NCBI RefSeq assembly: GCF_037023145.1
Contig: NZ_CP146091.1
Span: 1,922,001-1,986,000 of the forward strand
Length of the DNA: 64,000 nucleotides
Reading direction: 5' to 3'
Origin: Ralstonia sp. RRA
GTDB taxonomy: Bacteria; Pseudomonadota; Gammaproteobacteria; Burkholderiales; Burkholderiaceae
The stretch's first letter is position 1. Each line of letters begins with the position of its first letter. The position numbers and the translations under genes are program-made. Shown piece after piece: positions 19,181 through 27,488 of this stretch. Under the pieces are notes generated by a model. That model did no database searches, was not told where the DNA came from, and saw nothing but the letters and a program-made list of their open reading frames with translations.

Positions 19181-20851
19181 ATGCCGATCGACCGCTCTGC
19201 CAACGCGCCCGCCCTGCCCTGGCGCAATGCCTCCTTGTGGCTGCTGGCCGCTGCCTTTCTGGCCGTCTGGCTGGGTACGCTGGGCTACCGCCACCTGATC
19301 CCCACCGACGAAGGCCGCTACGCCGAGATCGCCCGCGAGATGTTCACCACGGGCGACTGGGTGACCATCCGCTACAACGCTCTGAAGTATTTCGAGAAGC
19401 CACCGCTGCAGATGTGGGGCACGGCGCTCGCCTACACGCTGTTCGGCATCGGCGACTGGCAGGCACGGCTGTTCACGGCGTTGTCGGGCATCGCCGGCCT
19501 CGTTTTCACGATGCTGGCAGCAGCGCGTTGGTGGGGTAGACGGACCGCCGTCATCACCGGGCTGGTCCTGGTGAGCGCGCCGATGTGGAACGTGGGCGCA
19601 CATTTCAATTCGCTCGACATGGGCGTGGCCGGCTGCATGACGATGGCCCTGGCAGCGCTGCTGCTGGCACAGCATCCGGATGCCACGCGCAGCCAGCAAC
19701 GCAACTGGATGTGGGTCTGCTGGGCGTCGATGGCGCTGGCCGTATTGAGCAAAGGCCTGATCGGCGTGGTGCTGCCGGGCTTCGTGCTGGTGGTCTATAC
19801 GCTGGTGGCGCGTGACTGGGTATTGTGGAAACGACTGCACCTGGTGACTGGGCTGATCGTCTTCTTTGCGGTGGGTGCGCCGTGGTTCGTGCTGATTTCT
19901 GCGCGTAACCCGGAGTTTGCGTGGTTCTTCTTCGTGCACGAGCACTTCCAGCGCTTCACATCGACCGTGCACAACCGCAACGCGCCGCTCTGGTATTTCG
20001 TGCCGTTGCTGCTGGCGGGCTTCCTGCCGTGGCTTGCGCAACTGCCGGGCGCGGTGCGCCTCTCCTTCGCTCGCAGTGAAACGGCTGCCAATGGCTTCCG
20101 GCCAACGCTCATGCTCGGCCTGTGGGCCATTCTGATCTTCGCGTTTTTCAGCATTTCCGACTCCAAGCTGCCGGGCTATATCTTCCCGATCATCCCAGCG
20201 CTGGCGGTTCTGGCTGCGCTGGTGCTGGAGAACACCGGCGAGCGCGCTTGGCGCTGGCAGCTCAAGGCCTTCCTCGCGCTGGCCGTCGTCGGTCTGGCGG
20301 CGAGCGGCTATGTCGCAACGATGTCGTCGGACATGTACCCGAATGCCGTGTTTTCGCGTTTTGGGTTGTTCCTGGCGGTGGCCTTCGCTGCAGGAGCCGT
20401 TTTTACGTGGCTGGCACTGCGCTTTGCAGACAAGCGCTTCGAGAGTCTCGTCGCGTTCGCCTGTGCGTGGTTCCTGACGTTTACGACAGCCCTGCTCGGC
20501 CACGAGGCATTCGGGCGCTCGATGTCGGGTATCGATCTCGTGCCGGCCGTCAAGCCATGGCTGAAGCCTGGCGTCCCGTTCTATGCGGTAGAGCGGCTGG
20601 ACCATACAATGCCGTTTTACCTCGGCACGCCGACCACGATGGTGCAGCAGCCCGACGAACTGGCCTTCGGCATCGAGCAGGAGCCCACCAAGTGGATTCC
20701 GACCACCGAGGCCTTCGTGGCCCGCTGGAAGGAAGGCGGCCAGGCCGTCGCCATGATGGGGCCGGGCACGTATGACCGCTTGTCAGCCCAGGGCGTACCG
20801 ATGATTGTGATCGCCCGTGATGCCCGCCGCGTGATCGTGCGGCGCAACTAG
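19181..20851 (+). CDS. arnT: ArnT-type glycosyltransferase (L-Ara4N transfer to lipid A)
   Basis: A 556-residue polytopic inner-membrane glycosyltransferase of the GT-C/PMT group. It transfers 4-amino-4-deoxy-L-arabinose from undecaprenyl phosphate to lipid A on the periplasmic face, lowering affinity for polymyxin. The N-terminal helix is followed by the first periplasmic loop with LIPTDEGRYAEIAREM, which holds the catalytic acidic residues, and YFEKPPLQMW. About a dozen hydrophobic helices follow, with a soluble C-terminal domain from about residue 430. The gene lies with arnB, arnC, the two arnA halves and arnD, which supports the substrate assignment. Confidence 0.9.
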   Translation: MPIDRSANAPALPWRNASLWLLAAAFLAVWLGTLGYRHLIPTDEGRYAEIAREMFTTGDWVTIRYNALKYFEKPPLQMWGTALAYTLFGIGDWQARLFTALSGIAGLVFTMLAAARWWGRRTAVITGLVLVSAPMWNVGAHFNSLDMGVAGCMTMALAALLLAQHPDATRSQQRNWMWVCWASMALAVLSKGLIGVVLPGFVLVVYTLVARDWVLWKRLHLVTGLIVFFAVGAPWFVLISARNPEFAWFFFVHEHFQRFTSTVHNRNAPLWYFVPLLLAGFLPWLAQLPGAVRLSFARSETAANGFRPTLMLGLWAILIFAFFSISDSKLPGYIFPIIPALAVLAALVLENTGERAWRWQLKAFLALAVVGLAASGYVATMSSDMYPNAVFSRFGLFLAVAFAAGAVFTWLALRFADKRFESLVAFACAWFLTFTTALLGHEAFGRSMSGIDLVPAVKPWLKPGVPFYAVERLDHTMPFYLGTPTTMVQQPDELAFGIEQEPTKWIPTTEAFVARWKEGGQAVAMMGPGTYDRLSAQGVPMIVIARDARRVIVRRN

Positions 20852-20976
20852 GTGCCACCTGCATGCCACTGTTCAGCCCCGCCGAAAGGGGCGTGCAAGC
20901 GGAATTGTCGTAACATGCGCCCCGGCGGCAGAGTCGCGGGGAAACCGCCGCAGTTGGTAAAACATCAAAACAACAT

Positions 20977-21348
20977 ATGAATCTGGTCACTTTCGGGCTG
21001 ATCCTGACAGGCGTCATGCTCAATGCCTGCGCCCAGTTGCTGCTCAAGGCGGGCGTCAACAACATCGGCCGCTTTGCGTTTTCGGCCGAAAACATCGTGC
21101 CGATCGGCATCAAGCTTGCAACGCAGTGGCCCATCATCGGCGGCCTAGCGTGCTACGTGATTTCCGTGGTGGTGTGGATCCTCGGCCTGTCGCGCGTGGA
21201 TGTGACCATTGCGTATCCGATGCTCTCGCTGGGCTACGTGGTCAATGCCTTCCTGGCGTGGTATCTGTTTGGCGAAGTGCTGTCGATCCAGCGCCTGGTC
21301 GGCATCGCCATCATCCTCGTCGGTGTGCTCGTACTGGCCCGCTCATAA
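20977..21348 (+). CDS. SMR-like flippase subunit (ArnE/ArnF-like)
   Basis: A 123-residue protein with four predicted membrane helices of the small multidrug resistance/EamA type. Between arnT and arnB it most likely moves undecaprenyl-phosphate-L-Ara4N across the inner membrane, as the ArnE/ArnF pair does in enterobacteria. Visible features are GVMLNACAQLLLKAGV in helix 1, SRVDVTIAYPMLSLGYV in helix 3 and a C-terminal helix ending GIAIILVGVLVLARS. Only one such gene is present, so the flippase would be a homodimer or use a partner outside the window. The 125-bp gap after arnT is the largest in the cluster and contains no obvious terminator. Confidence 0.8.
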   Translation: MNLVTFGLILTGVMLNACAQLLLKAGVNNIGRFAFSAENIVPIGIKLATQWPIIGGLACYVISVVVWILGLSRVDVTIAYPMLSLGYVVNAFLAWYLFGEVLSIQRLVGIAIILVGVLVLARS

Positions 21349-21391
21349 GCGGCTTGGCCTCCTCATCCTATTTCAGTCCGCATTTGCCACA

Positions 21392-22552
21392 ATGACGCAA
21401 ACCAACGCCACTGCTGAACAACCGTTCCTGCCCTTCGTGCGCCCGACCATTGACGAGGCGACCATCGCCGCCGTGGCCGATGTGCTGCGCTCGGGCTGGA
21501 TCACCTCGGGCCCGAAGGTTGCCGCATTCGAGGCCGCGCTGTCGGAATACTTCGGCGGCCGGATCGTGCGGACCTTCGCCAACGGCACGGCCACGATGGA
21601 AGTCGCGCTGCGCATCGCAGGCATTGGCCCGGGCGATGAGGTCATCACCACGCCGATCTCGTGGGTAGCCACGTCCAACGTGGTGCTGACGGTCGGCGCC
21701 AAGCCGGTCTTCGTCGACATCGACCCGGTCACGCGCAACATCGATCTGGACAAGGTCGAGGCCGCCATTACGCCGCGCACGAAAGCGATCATCCCGGTCT
21801 ACCTGTCCGGCCTGCCCGTCGACATGGACCGCCTGTACGACATCGCCCGCCGCCACAAGCTGCGCGTGGTGGAAGACGCCGCGCAGGCCATCGGCTCGCG
21901 CTGGGGCGACAAGCGCATCGGTGAGATCGGCGACCTGGTCAGCTTCAGCTTCCAGGCCAACAAGAACATCACCACCATCGAAGGTGGCGCGCTCGTGCTG
22001 AACACGCCCGAAGAAGCCGTGCTGGCCGAGAAGTACCGCCTGCAGGGCGTCGTGCGCACCGGCTTCGACGGCATGGAAGTCGATCTGGTCGGCGGCAAAT
22101 TCAACCTGACGGATGTCAATGCGGCGATTGGCCTGGGCCAGTTCGCGCAGCTTGAAGCGGTGACGGCCCGCCGCGCCGCACTCGCGCGCCGCTACTTTGC
22201 CGCCATGCGCGCCGCCGACATCGAATCGTTCGGCGTCGAGCTGCCGGTGGAAGATTTCACGACCACCAACTGGCACATGTTCCAGATCGTGCTGCCGCTG
22301 GACCGTCTGAAGGTGGATCGCGCCGGATTCATGGCCGGCCTGAAGGCGCTGGGCATCGGCGCGGGCGTGCACTATCCGCCCATCCATCTGTTCAAGCTCT
22401 ATCGCGAACTCGGTTGGAAGCCGGGTATGTTCCCGGTGGCAGAACGCATCGGCCGCGCTATCGTCACGCTGCCGATGTTCGCCGGCATGGAAGATTCTGA
22501 CGTGGATCGCGTGGTCAGCGCGGTCCGCCAACTTTGCGCCCAGTACAAATAA
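21392..22552 (+). CDS. arnB: UDP-L-Ara4O aminotransferase ArnB
   Basis: A 386-residue PLP aminotransferase of the DegT/DnrJ/EryC1 family. It converts UDP-4-ketopentose to UDP-4-amino-4-deoxy-L-arabinose using glutamate. Motifs include FLPFVRPTID and GSGWITSGPK-like LRSGWITSGPKVAAFE, the AAGTAT-equivalent FANGTATMEVAL, VEDAAQAIGSR and the PLP-Lys region FQANKNITTIEGG. The ATG at 21392 gives the family start; the longer frame overlaps the preceding flippase gene in another frame. It is 7 bp upstream of arnC. Confidence 0.95.
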   Translation: MTQTNATAEQPFLPFVRPTIDEATIAAVADVLRSGWITSGPKVAAFEAALSEYFGGRIVRTFANGTATMEVALRIAGIGPGDEVITTPISWVATSNVVLTVGAKPVFVDIDPVTRNIDLDKVEAAITPRTKAIIPVYLSGLPVDMDRLYDIARRHKLRVVEDAAQAIGSRWGDKRIGEIGDLVSFSFQANKNITTIEGGALVLNTPEEAVLAEKYRLQGVVRTGFDGMEVDLVGGKFNLTDVNAAIGLGQFAQLEAVTARRAALARRYFAAMRAADIESFGVELPVEDFTTTNWHMFQIVLPLDRLKVDRAGFMAGLKALGIGAGVHYPPIHLFKLYRELGWKPGMFPVAERIGRAIVTLPMFAGMEDSDVDRVVSAVRQLCAQYK

Positions 22553-22559
22553 GCCAATA

Positions 22560-23555
22560 ATGAAGACACCCGCTCTCTCGGTCGTCATTCCTGTCTACAA
22601 CGAAGAAGACGGGCTCGCCGCGCTGTTTGCGCGTCTGTATCCCGCACTCGATGCGCTCGGCATCTCGTACGAGGTCGTGTTCGTCAACGATGGCAGCCGC
22701 GACCGCTCCGCCGCCATGCTGGCCGAACAGTTCCGCGCACGCCCGGACAGCACCCGCGTCGTGCTGTTCAACGGCAACTACGGCCAGCACATGGCCATCC
22801 TGGCCGGCTTCGAGCACGCACGCGGTGAGCGCGTAGTTACGCTCGACGCCGACCTGCAGAACCCACCGGAAGAAATCGGCCGCCTGGTCGAAAAGCTCGA
22901 CGAGGGCTACGACTACGTCGGCACCATCCGGCGCGTGCGCCAGGACAGCTGGTTCCGCCGCACCGCATCGCGCGCCATGAACTCGCTGCGCGAGCGCATC
23001 ACGCACATCAAGATGACCGACCAGGGCTGCATGCTGCGCGCCTACAACCGGACCATCGTCGACACCATCAACCGCTGCCGCGAAGTCAACACCTTCATCC
23101 CGGCGCTGGCCTACACCTTCAGCAAGAACCCGACCGAAATCGAAGTCGATCACGAAGAACGCTTCGCGGGCGAGTCGAAGTACTCGCTGTACAAGCTGGT
23201 GCGCCTGAACTTCGATCTGGTGACGGGCTTCTCTGTGGTGCCGCTGCAGTGGTTCTCTGCGATCGGCATGCTGCTGTCGCTGGCCTCGGCCATCCTGTTC
23301 ATCCTGCTGGTGGTGCGCCGCTTCGTGCTGGGCGCCGAAGTCCAGGGCGTGTTCACGCTGTTCGCCATCACGTTCTTCCTGATGGGTGTGCTCCTGTTCG
23401 GCATCGGCCTGTTGGGCGAGTACATCGGCCGTATCTACCAGCAGGTGCGCGAGCGTCCGCGCTATCTGGTGCAGGGTGTGCTGGAAGACACACCCCACCT
23501 GCACGAAGCCGGCCCGGCTGACTTGAAGAACAATTCGCAGCGAGGTGTCGCATGA
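22560..23555 (+). CDS. arnC: Undecaprenyl-phosphate L-Ara4FN transferase ArnC
   Basis: A 331-residue family 2 glycosyltransferase that attaches formylated L-Ara4N to undecaprenyl phosphate on the cytoplasmic face. The GT-A start LSVVIPVYNEEDGL, the EVVFVNDGSRDRS nucleotide-binding segment and the DADLQNPPEE motif are present, followed by two C-terminal membrane helices (about 230-265 and 270-295). The stop codon overlaps the start of the formyltransferase gene as ATGA. Confidence 0.95.
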   Translation: MKTPALSVVIPVYNEEDGLAALFARLYPALDALGISYEVVFVNDGSRDRSAAMLAEQFRARPDSTRVVLFNGNYGQHMAILAGFEHARGERVVTLDADLQNPPEEIGRLVEKLDEGYDYVGTIRRVRQDSWFRRTASRAMNSLRERITHIKMTDQGCMLRAYNRTIVDTINRCREVNTFIPALAYTFSKNPTEIEVDHEERFAGESKYSLYKLVRLNFDLVTGFSVVPLQWFSAIGMLLSLASAILFILLVVRRFVLGAEVQGVFTLFAITFFLMGVLLFGIGLLGEYIGRIYQQVRERPRYLVQGVLEDTPHLHEAGPADLKNNSQRGVA

Positions 23556-24481
23556 CACGCCGCGCTGTCGTCTTCGCCTATCACAACGTCGGCGTGCGCT
23601 GCCTGCGCGTGCTGGCTGCGCGTGGCATCCAGGTCGAACTCGTCGTCACGCACGAGGACAACGCTGCCGAGAACATCTGGTTTGGCAGCGTGCGCGCCAC
23701 AGCACAGGAACTGGGACTCCCCTTCATCACGCCGGAAAACGCGAACGGTGAAGATCTGCACGCGCGCATTGCCGCGATCGAGCCGGATTTCATTTTTTCG
23801 TTCTACTACCGGCACATGATCCCGATGTCGCTGTTGAGCCTCGCCAAGTTTGGCGCGTTCAACATGCATGGGTCGCTCCTGCCGAAGTACCGTGGCCGGG
23901 TGCCCATCAACTGGGCCGTCCTGCACGGCGAGACCGAAACCGGCGCCACCCTGCACGAGATGGTCGAGAAGCCGGACGCCGGCTACATCGTCGACCAGAC
24001 CATCGTGCCGATCTTGCCGGACGATACGTCACACGAAGTGTTCGAGAAGGCCACCGTGGCCGCCGAACAAACCTTGTGGCGCGCATTGCCCGCGATGATT
24101 GCAGGACAGATTCCGCAGCACCCGAACGTGCTCGCCAACGGCAGCTATTTCGGCGGCCGCAAGCCCGAAGACGGCCGCATCGACTGGTCAAAACCGGCCC
24201 AGCAGGTCTACAACCTGATTCGCGCCGTCGCGCCGCCCTATCCCGGCGCCTTTACCGACGCCAGCAGCGAACGCTACATCGTCGCGCGCGCCCGTCTGGC
24301 ACATCAAACCTTCACGAATTTGCCCCCGGGCTTGCACGTCGTGGATAATGCGACGTTCGGCGTGTGCGGCGATGGGGGAGCCATCGCTATCCACGAGCTC
24401 TGGCGCGTCGATCCCAATGCTGCCGGCGGCACGTCCGTCGTGACCGCGCAGCAGCTCGCCAGCCAGCTTGCCATCTCCTGA
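23552..24481 (+). CDS. UDP-L-Ara4N formyltransferase (separate N-terminal half of ArnA)
   Basis: A 309-residue formyltransferase matching the N-terminal domain of enterobacterial ArnA. It uses 10-formyltetrahydrofolate to formylate UDP-L-Ara4N. The active-site block FNMHGSLLPKYRGRVPINW supplies the catalytic Asn and His, and the Asp lies in EKPDAGYIVDQT. A C-terminal FMT-like domain follows. In E. coli this domain is fused to the UDP-glucuronate decarboxylase; here the decarboxylase is a separate gene starting 16 bp later. The start overlaps arnC by 4 bp. Confidence 0.92.
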   Translation: MTRRAVVFAYHNVGVRCLRVLAARGIQVELVVTHEDNAAENIWFGSVRATAQELGLPFITPENANGEDLHARIAAIEPDFIFSFYYRHMIPMSLLSLAKFGAFNMHGSLLPKYRGRVPINWAVLHGETETGATLHEMVEKPDAGYIVDQTIVPILPDDTSHEVFEKATVAAEQTLWRALPAMIAGQIPQHPNVLANGSYFGGRKPEDGRIDWSKPAQQVYNLIRAVAPPYPGAFTDASSERYIVARARLAHQTFTNLPPGLHVVDNATFGVCGDGGAIAIHELWRVDPNAAGGTSVVTAQQLASQLAIS

Positions 24482-24497
24482 TCTTGAGTTTGCCTTC

Positions 24498-25556
24498 ATG
24501 AAAAAAGTACTGATCCTCGGCGTCAACGGCTTCATCGGCCACCACCTGTCCAAGCGCATCCTGGAGACCACCGACTGGGAGGTCTATGGCATGGACATGC
24601 AGACCGAGCGTCTGGGCGACCTGGTCAACCACCCGCGCATGCACTTCTTCGAGGGTGACATCACCATCAACAAAGAGTGGGTCGAGTATCACGTGAAGAA
24701 GTGCGACGTGATCCTGCCGCTGGTGGCCATCGCCACGCCGTCGACCTACGTCAAAGACCCGCTGCGCGTATTCGAGCTGGACTTTGAAGCCAACCTGCCG
24801 ATCGTCCGTTCGGCCGCCAAGTACAAGAAGCACCTGGTCTTCCCGTCGACCTCCGAGGTCTACGGCATGTGCAGCGACTCGGAATTCGATCCGGAAGCCT
24901 CGCCGCTGATCTACGGCCCGATCAACAAGCCGCGTTGGATCTACGCGTGCTCGAAGCAGCTGATGGACCGCGTGATCTGGGGCTATGGCATGGAAGGCCT
25001 GAACTTCACGCTGTTCCGCCCGTTCAACTGGATCGGCCCGGGCCTGGACTCGATCTACACCCCGAAGGAAGGTTCGTCGCGCGTTGTGACGCAGTTCCTC
25101 GGCCACATCGTGCGCGGCGAGAACATCAAGCTCGTCGACGGCGGCAGCCAGAAGCGCGCCTTCACGTATATCGATGACGGCATCGACGCGCTGGTGCGCA
25201 TCATCGCCAACAAGGATGGCGTGGCCACGGGCAAGATCTACAACATCGGCAATCCGTCGAACAACTACTCGGTGCGCGAGCTGGCCAACATGATGTTGGA
25301 GCAAGCCGCCAAGATCGACGAATACAAGGACAGCGCGAAGCAAGTCCAACTGGTGGAAACGACCTCCGGCGCCTACTACGGCAACGGCTACCAGGACGTG
25401 CAGAACCGCGTGCCGAAGATCGCCAACACCATGGACGAACTCGGCTGGAAGCCGACCACCACGATGCAGGACGCGCTGGCGAACATCTTCGAAGCGTATC
25501 GCATGCACGTGGCCGACGCCCGCAGCCTGGTCGAAGAAGGCAACGGCAACAAGTAA
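24498..25556 (+). CDS. UDP-glucuronate decarboxylase (separate C-terminal half of ArnA)
   Basis: A 352-residue short-chain-dehydrogenase-type enzyme that oxidises and decarboxylates UDP-glucuronate to UDP-4-ketopentose, the first committed step to L-Ara4N. The Rossmann motif LILGVNGFIGHHL, the FPSTSEVYGM strand with catalytic Ser, YACSKQLMDR with the Tyr-x3-Lys pair, and FRPFNWIGPGLD are visible. Arg in QNRVPKI matches the catalytic Arg of ArnA. The ATG at 24498 gives MKKVLILGVNG; ten extra upstream codons in frame overlap the formyltransferase stop and were rejected. Confidence 0.94.
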   Translation: MKKVLILGVNGFIGHHLSKRILETTDWEVYGMDMQTERLGDLVNHPRMHFFEGDITINKEWVEYHVKKCDVILPLVAIATPSTYVKDPLRVFELDFEANLPIVRSAAKYKKHLVFPSTSEVYGMCSDSEFDPEASPLIYGPINKPRWIYACSKQLMDRVIWGYGMEGLNFTLFRPFNWIGPGLDSIYTPKEGSSRVVTQFLGHIVRGENIKLVDGGSQKRAFTYIDDGIDALVRIIANKDGVATGKIYNIGNPSNNYSVRELANMMLEQAAKIDEYKDSAKQVQLVETTSGAYYGNGYQDVQNRVPKIANTMDELGWKPTTTMQDALANIFEAYRMHVADARSLVEEGNGNK

Positions 25557-25578
25557 GAAGCAACACCCGCGCAGGTCC

Positions 25579-26472
25579 ATGGCTCTCATCGTTCTCAAGA
25601 TCGACGTCGACACCCTGCGCGGCACCCGCGAAGGCGTGCCCAATCTCTCGCGCATGCTGCGTGAGCACGAGGCAGGCGCGACCTTCCTCTTCAGCCTCGG
25701 CCCGGACCACACCGGCTGGGCGCTGCGCCGGGCATTCCGCCCAGGCTTCCTGAAGAAAGTTTCCCGCACGTCCGTGGTCGAGCACTACGGCCTGCGCACG
25801 CTGATGTACGGCGTGCTGCTGCCCGGCCCCGACATCGGCCGCAAGGCTGCCGCAGAGATGCGCGCGATTGCCGAGGCAGGTTTCGAGACCGGCATCCACA
25901 CGTGGGACCACGTGCTCTGGCAAGACAACGTCCGCGAGCGCGATGCCGCCTGGACGGCCCGCCAGATGGGCGCTTCGCACAAACGTTTTGCTGAGATCTT
26001 CGGTCACGCACCTGTCACGCACGGCGCCGCCGGCTGGCAGATGAACGACCACGCTTTCCGCCAGATCGACGCCTGGGGCATGGCCTACGCCTCCGACGGC
26101 CGTGGCACGCATCCGTACATCCCGAGCGTTGACGGCCAGGCGCTGAACCACGTGCAGTTGCCGACCACGCTGCCGACGCTGGATGAACTCATCGGCGTGG
26201 GTGACATCACCCTCAACAACGTCGCCCGGCACATCCTCAAGATGACCGAGTCCGACCGCGACCAGGTCTTTACCTTGCACGCAGAACTTGAAGGGCAGAA
26301 ACTCGCCCCGATCTTCCGCGAGTTGCTGCAGGGCTGGCGCGCGCAAGGCCATCGGCTGGCGTCGATGGGCGATTACTACGCAACGCTCGATCGCAGCACC
26401 CTCCCCGTTCAGCCCGTCACGTGGGGCGAAGTGGCAGGCCGCAGCGGCAGCTTGATCGTTCAGCCAGCCTGA
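25579..26472 (+). CDS. arnD: 4-deoxy-4-formamido-L-arabinose-phosphoundecaprenol deformylase ArnD
   Basis: A 297-residue NodB-homology polysaccharide deacetylase that removes the formyl group from undecaprenyl-phosphate-L-Ara4FN. Metal-binding residues are visible as the Asp of KIDVDTLRG near the N terminus and HTWDH (His-x3-His) around residue 110. HGAAGWQMND, YASDGRG and a C-terminal TLHAELEGQ segment also match ArnD. It begins 22 bp after the decarboxylase gene and closes the cluster. Together the genes from 19181 to here form a complete pathway except for UDP-glucose dehydrogenase (ugd), which is not in the window. Confidence 0.94.
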   Translation: MALIVLKIDVDTLRGTREGVPNLSRMLREHEAGATFLFSLGPDHTGWALRRAFRPGFLKKVSRTSVVEHYGLRTLMYGVLLPGPDIGRKAAAEMRAIAEAGFETGIHTWDHVLWQDNVRERDAAWTARQMGASHKRFAEIFGHAPVTHGAAGWQMNDHAFRQIDAWGMAYASDGRGTHPYIPSVDGQALNHVQLPTTLPTLDELIGVGDITLNNVARHILKMTESDRDQVFTLHAELEGQKLAPIFRELLQGWRAQGHRLASMGDYYATLDRSTLPVQPVTWGEVAGRSGSLIVQPA

Positions 26473-26555
26473 TCTGCTGTTACCAGCGACCGGTAGGCTT
26501 CTTGTTTCCCTGTCCACGCGCTTGTAGCCCTCCCGGCGGTTTTCCGGAACACACC

Positions 26556-27020
26556 ATGCCCGTCACCCTCGACAAGCCTCTTCCCGATTTCTCCGCGCCG
26601 GCCACCAGCGGCATCACGTTCTCGCCGGCGTCGCAGCATGGCAAGATCGTCGTGCTGTATTTCTATCCGAAGGACAACACGCCCGGCTGCACCACCGAGG
26701 CAATGAATTTCCGAGACCAGTACGACGCCTTTGAAGCAGCCGGCGCCGTGGTGTTTGGCATCTCGCGTGACAGCCTGAAGTCGCACGAGAACTTCAAGGC
26801 CAAGCTGGAGATGCCTTTCGAGCTGATCTCCGACACCGACGAAGCCGTCTGCAACCTCTTCGACACCATCAAGATGAAGAAGATGTACGGCAAGGACGTG
26901 CGCGGTATCGAACGCAGCACCTTCCTGATCGACGCCAAGGGCGTGCTACGTAAGGAATGGCGCGGTGTGAAGGTCCCCAGTCATGTGGACGACGTGCTGG
27001 CGGCGGTGCGCGCGCTGTAA
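26556..27020 (+). CDS. bcp: Thiol peroxidase, Bcp/PrxQ family
   Basis: A 154-residue peroxiredoxin that reduces hydrogen peroxide and organic peroxides. The peroxidatic Cys45 is in FYPKDNTPGCTTEA. The position five residues later, where E. coli Bcp has its resolving Cys, is Met50. One further Cys (Cys99 in DEAVCNLF) is conserved in many Bcp proteins. The enzyme may thus act as a 1-Cys type or use Cys99. The ATG at 26556 gives the usual MPVTLDKPLPDF start. It follows arnD by 83 bp without a visible terminator. Confidence 0.93.
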   Translation: MPVTLDKPLPDFSAPATSGITFSPASQHGKIVVLYFYPKDNTPGCTTEAMNFRDQYDAFEAAGAVVFGISRDSLKSHENFKAKLEMPFELISDTDEAVCNLFDTIKMKKMYGKDVRGIERSTFLIDAKGVLRKEWRGVKVPSHVDDVLAAVRAL

Positions 27021-27488
27021 CCTGCGCCATGCTACCGACGGGCACGAAAGCGCTGCACAGGGCACGCTGACGCTTCCCCAACGGGCAGTTTCGCGTGGCT
27101 GCAACGCGGCACTAGACGTCACATGTGACAGATTGCAAATACCAAAAGCTTCCGATACAGTCGGAACCGATGAGTACGAAATCCGGATGCCATTCCGATT
27201 GCCCACGACGGTACCGGCGGCCAAGTTGGCCTGATACCGCATCGGCGTTTTCCCCAGCAGCAAGGCTGGGCAGAACGTCCGAATCGTGCAACTTGCTGTG
27301 GCGCTCATTGTGGTACTCACCCAGGCCGCCCCACCTCTCGCAGGTCATGGCGGCTTTTTTGTGGCTGTCGTTCATGCGCACCTATGCGCGCTGCGGCGGC
27401 CCTTTCCCATGTGTTTTCCACCAGCATCGCCTCGCCATGAGCGGGCGCGGTGTTTCGTCGTTGTTCCCTCCAGAGAGGTAATCTAAGC
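27021..27488. other. Intergenic region, 468 bp, no gene recognised
   Basis: No convincing open reading frame is present. It holds a small hairpin (27150-27155 with 27161-27166), the terminator-like structure at 27325-27360 and a GAGAGG ribosome-binding-like sequence just before phoH. A small RNA or the phoH leader could lie here; nothing in the sequence identifies one. Confidence 0.5.
27325..27360 (+). terminator. Possible intrinsic terminator
   Basis: GCCGCC (27325-27330) pairs with GGCGGC (27349-27354), with inner pairing ACCT/AGGT, followed by six T residues (27355-27360). It lies 300 bp after bcp and may end the bcp transcript or an unannotated RNA. Confidence 0.55.

Noticed and set aside
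27150..27166. Small hairpin TTCCGA-TACAG-TCGGAA as a regulatory element
   Set aside because: Six base pairs with no T-run and no relation to neighbouring starts; too common by chance.
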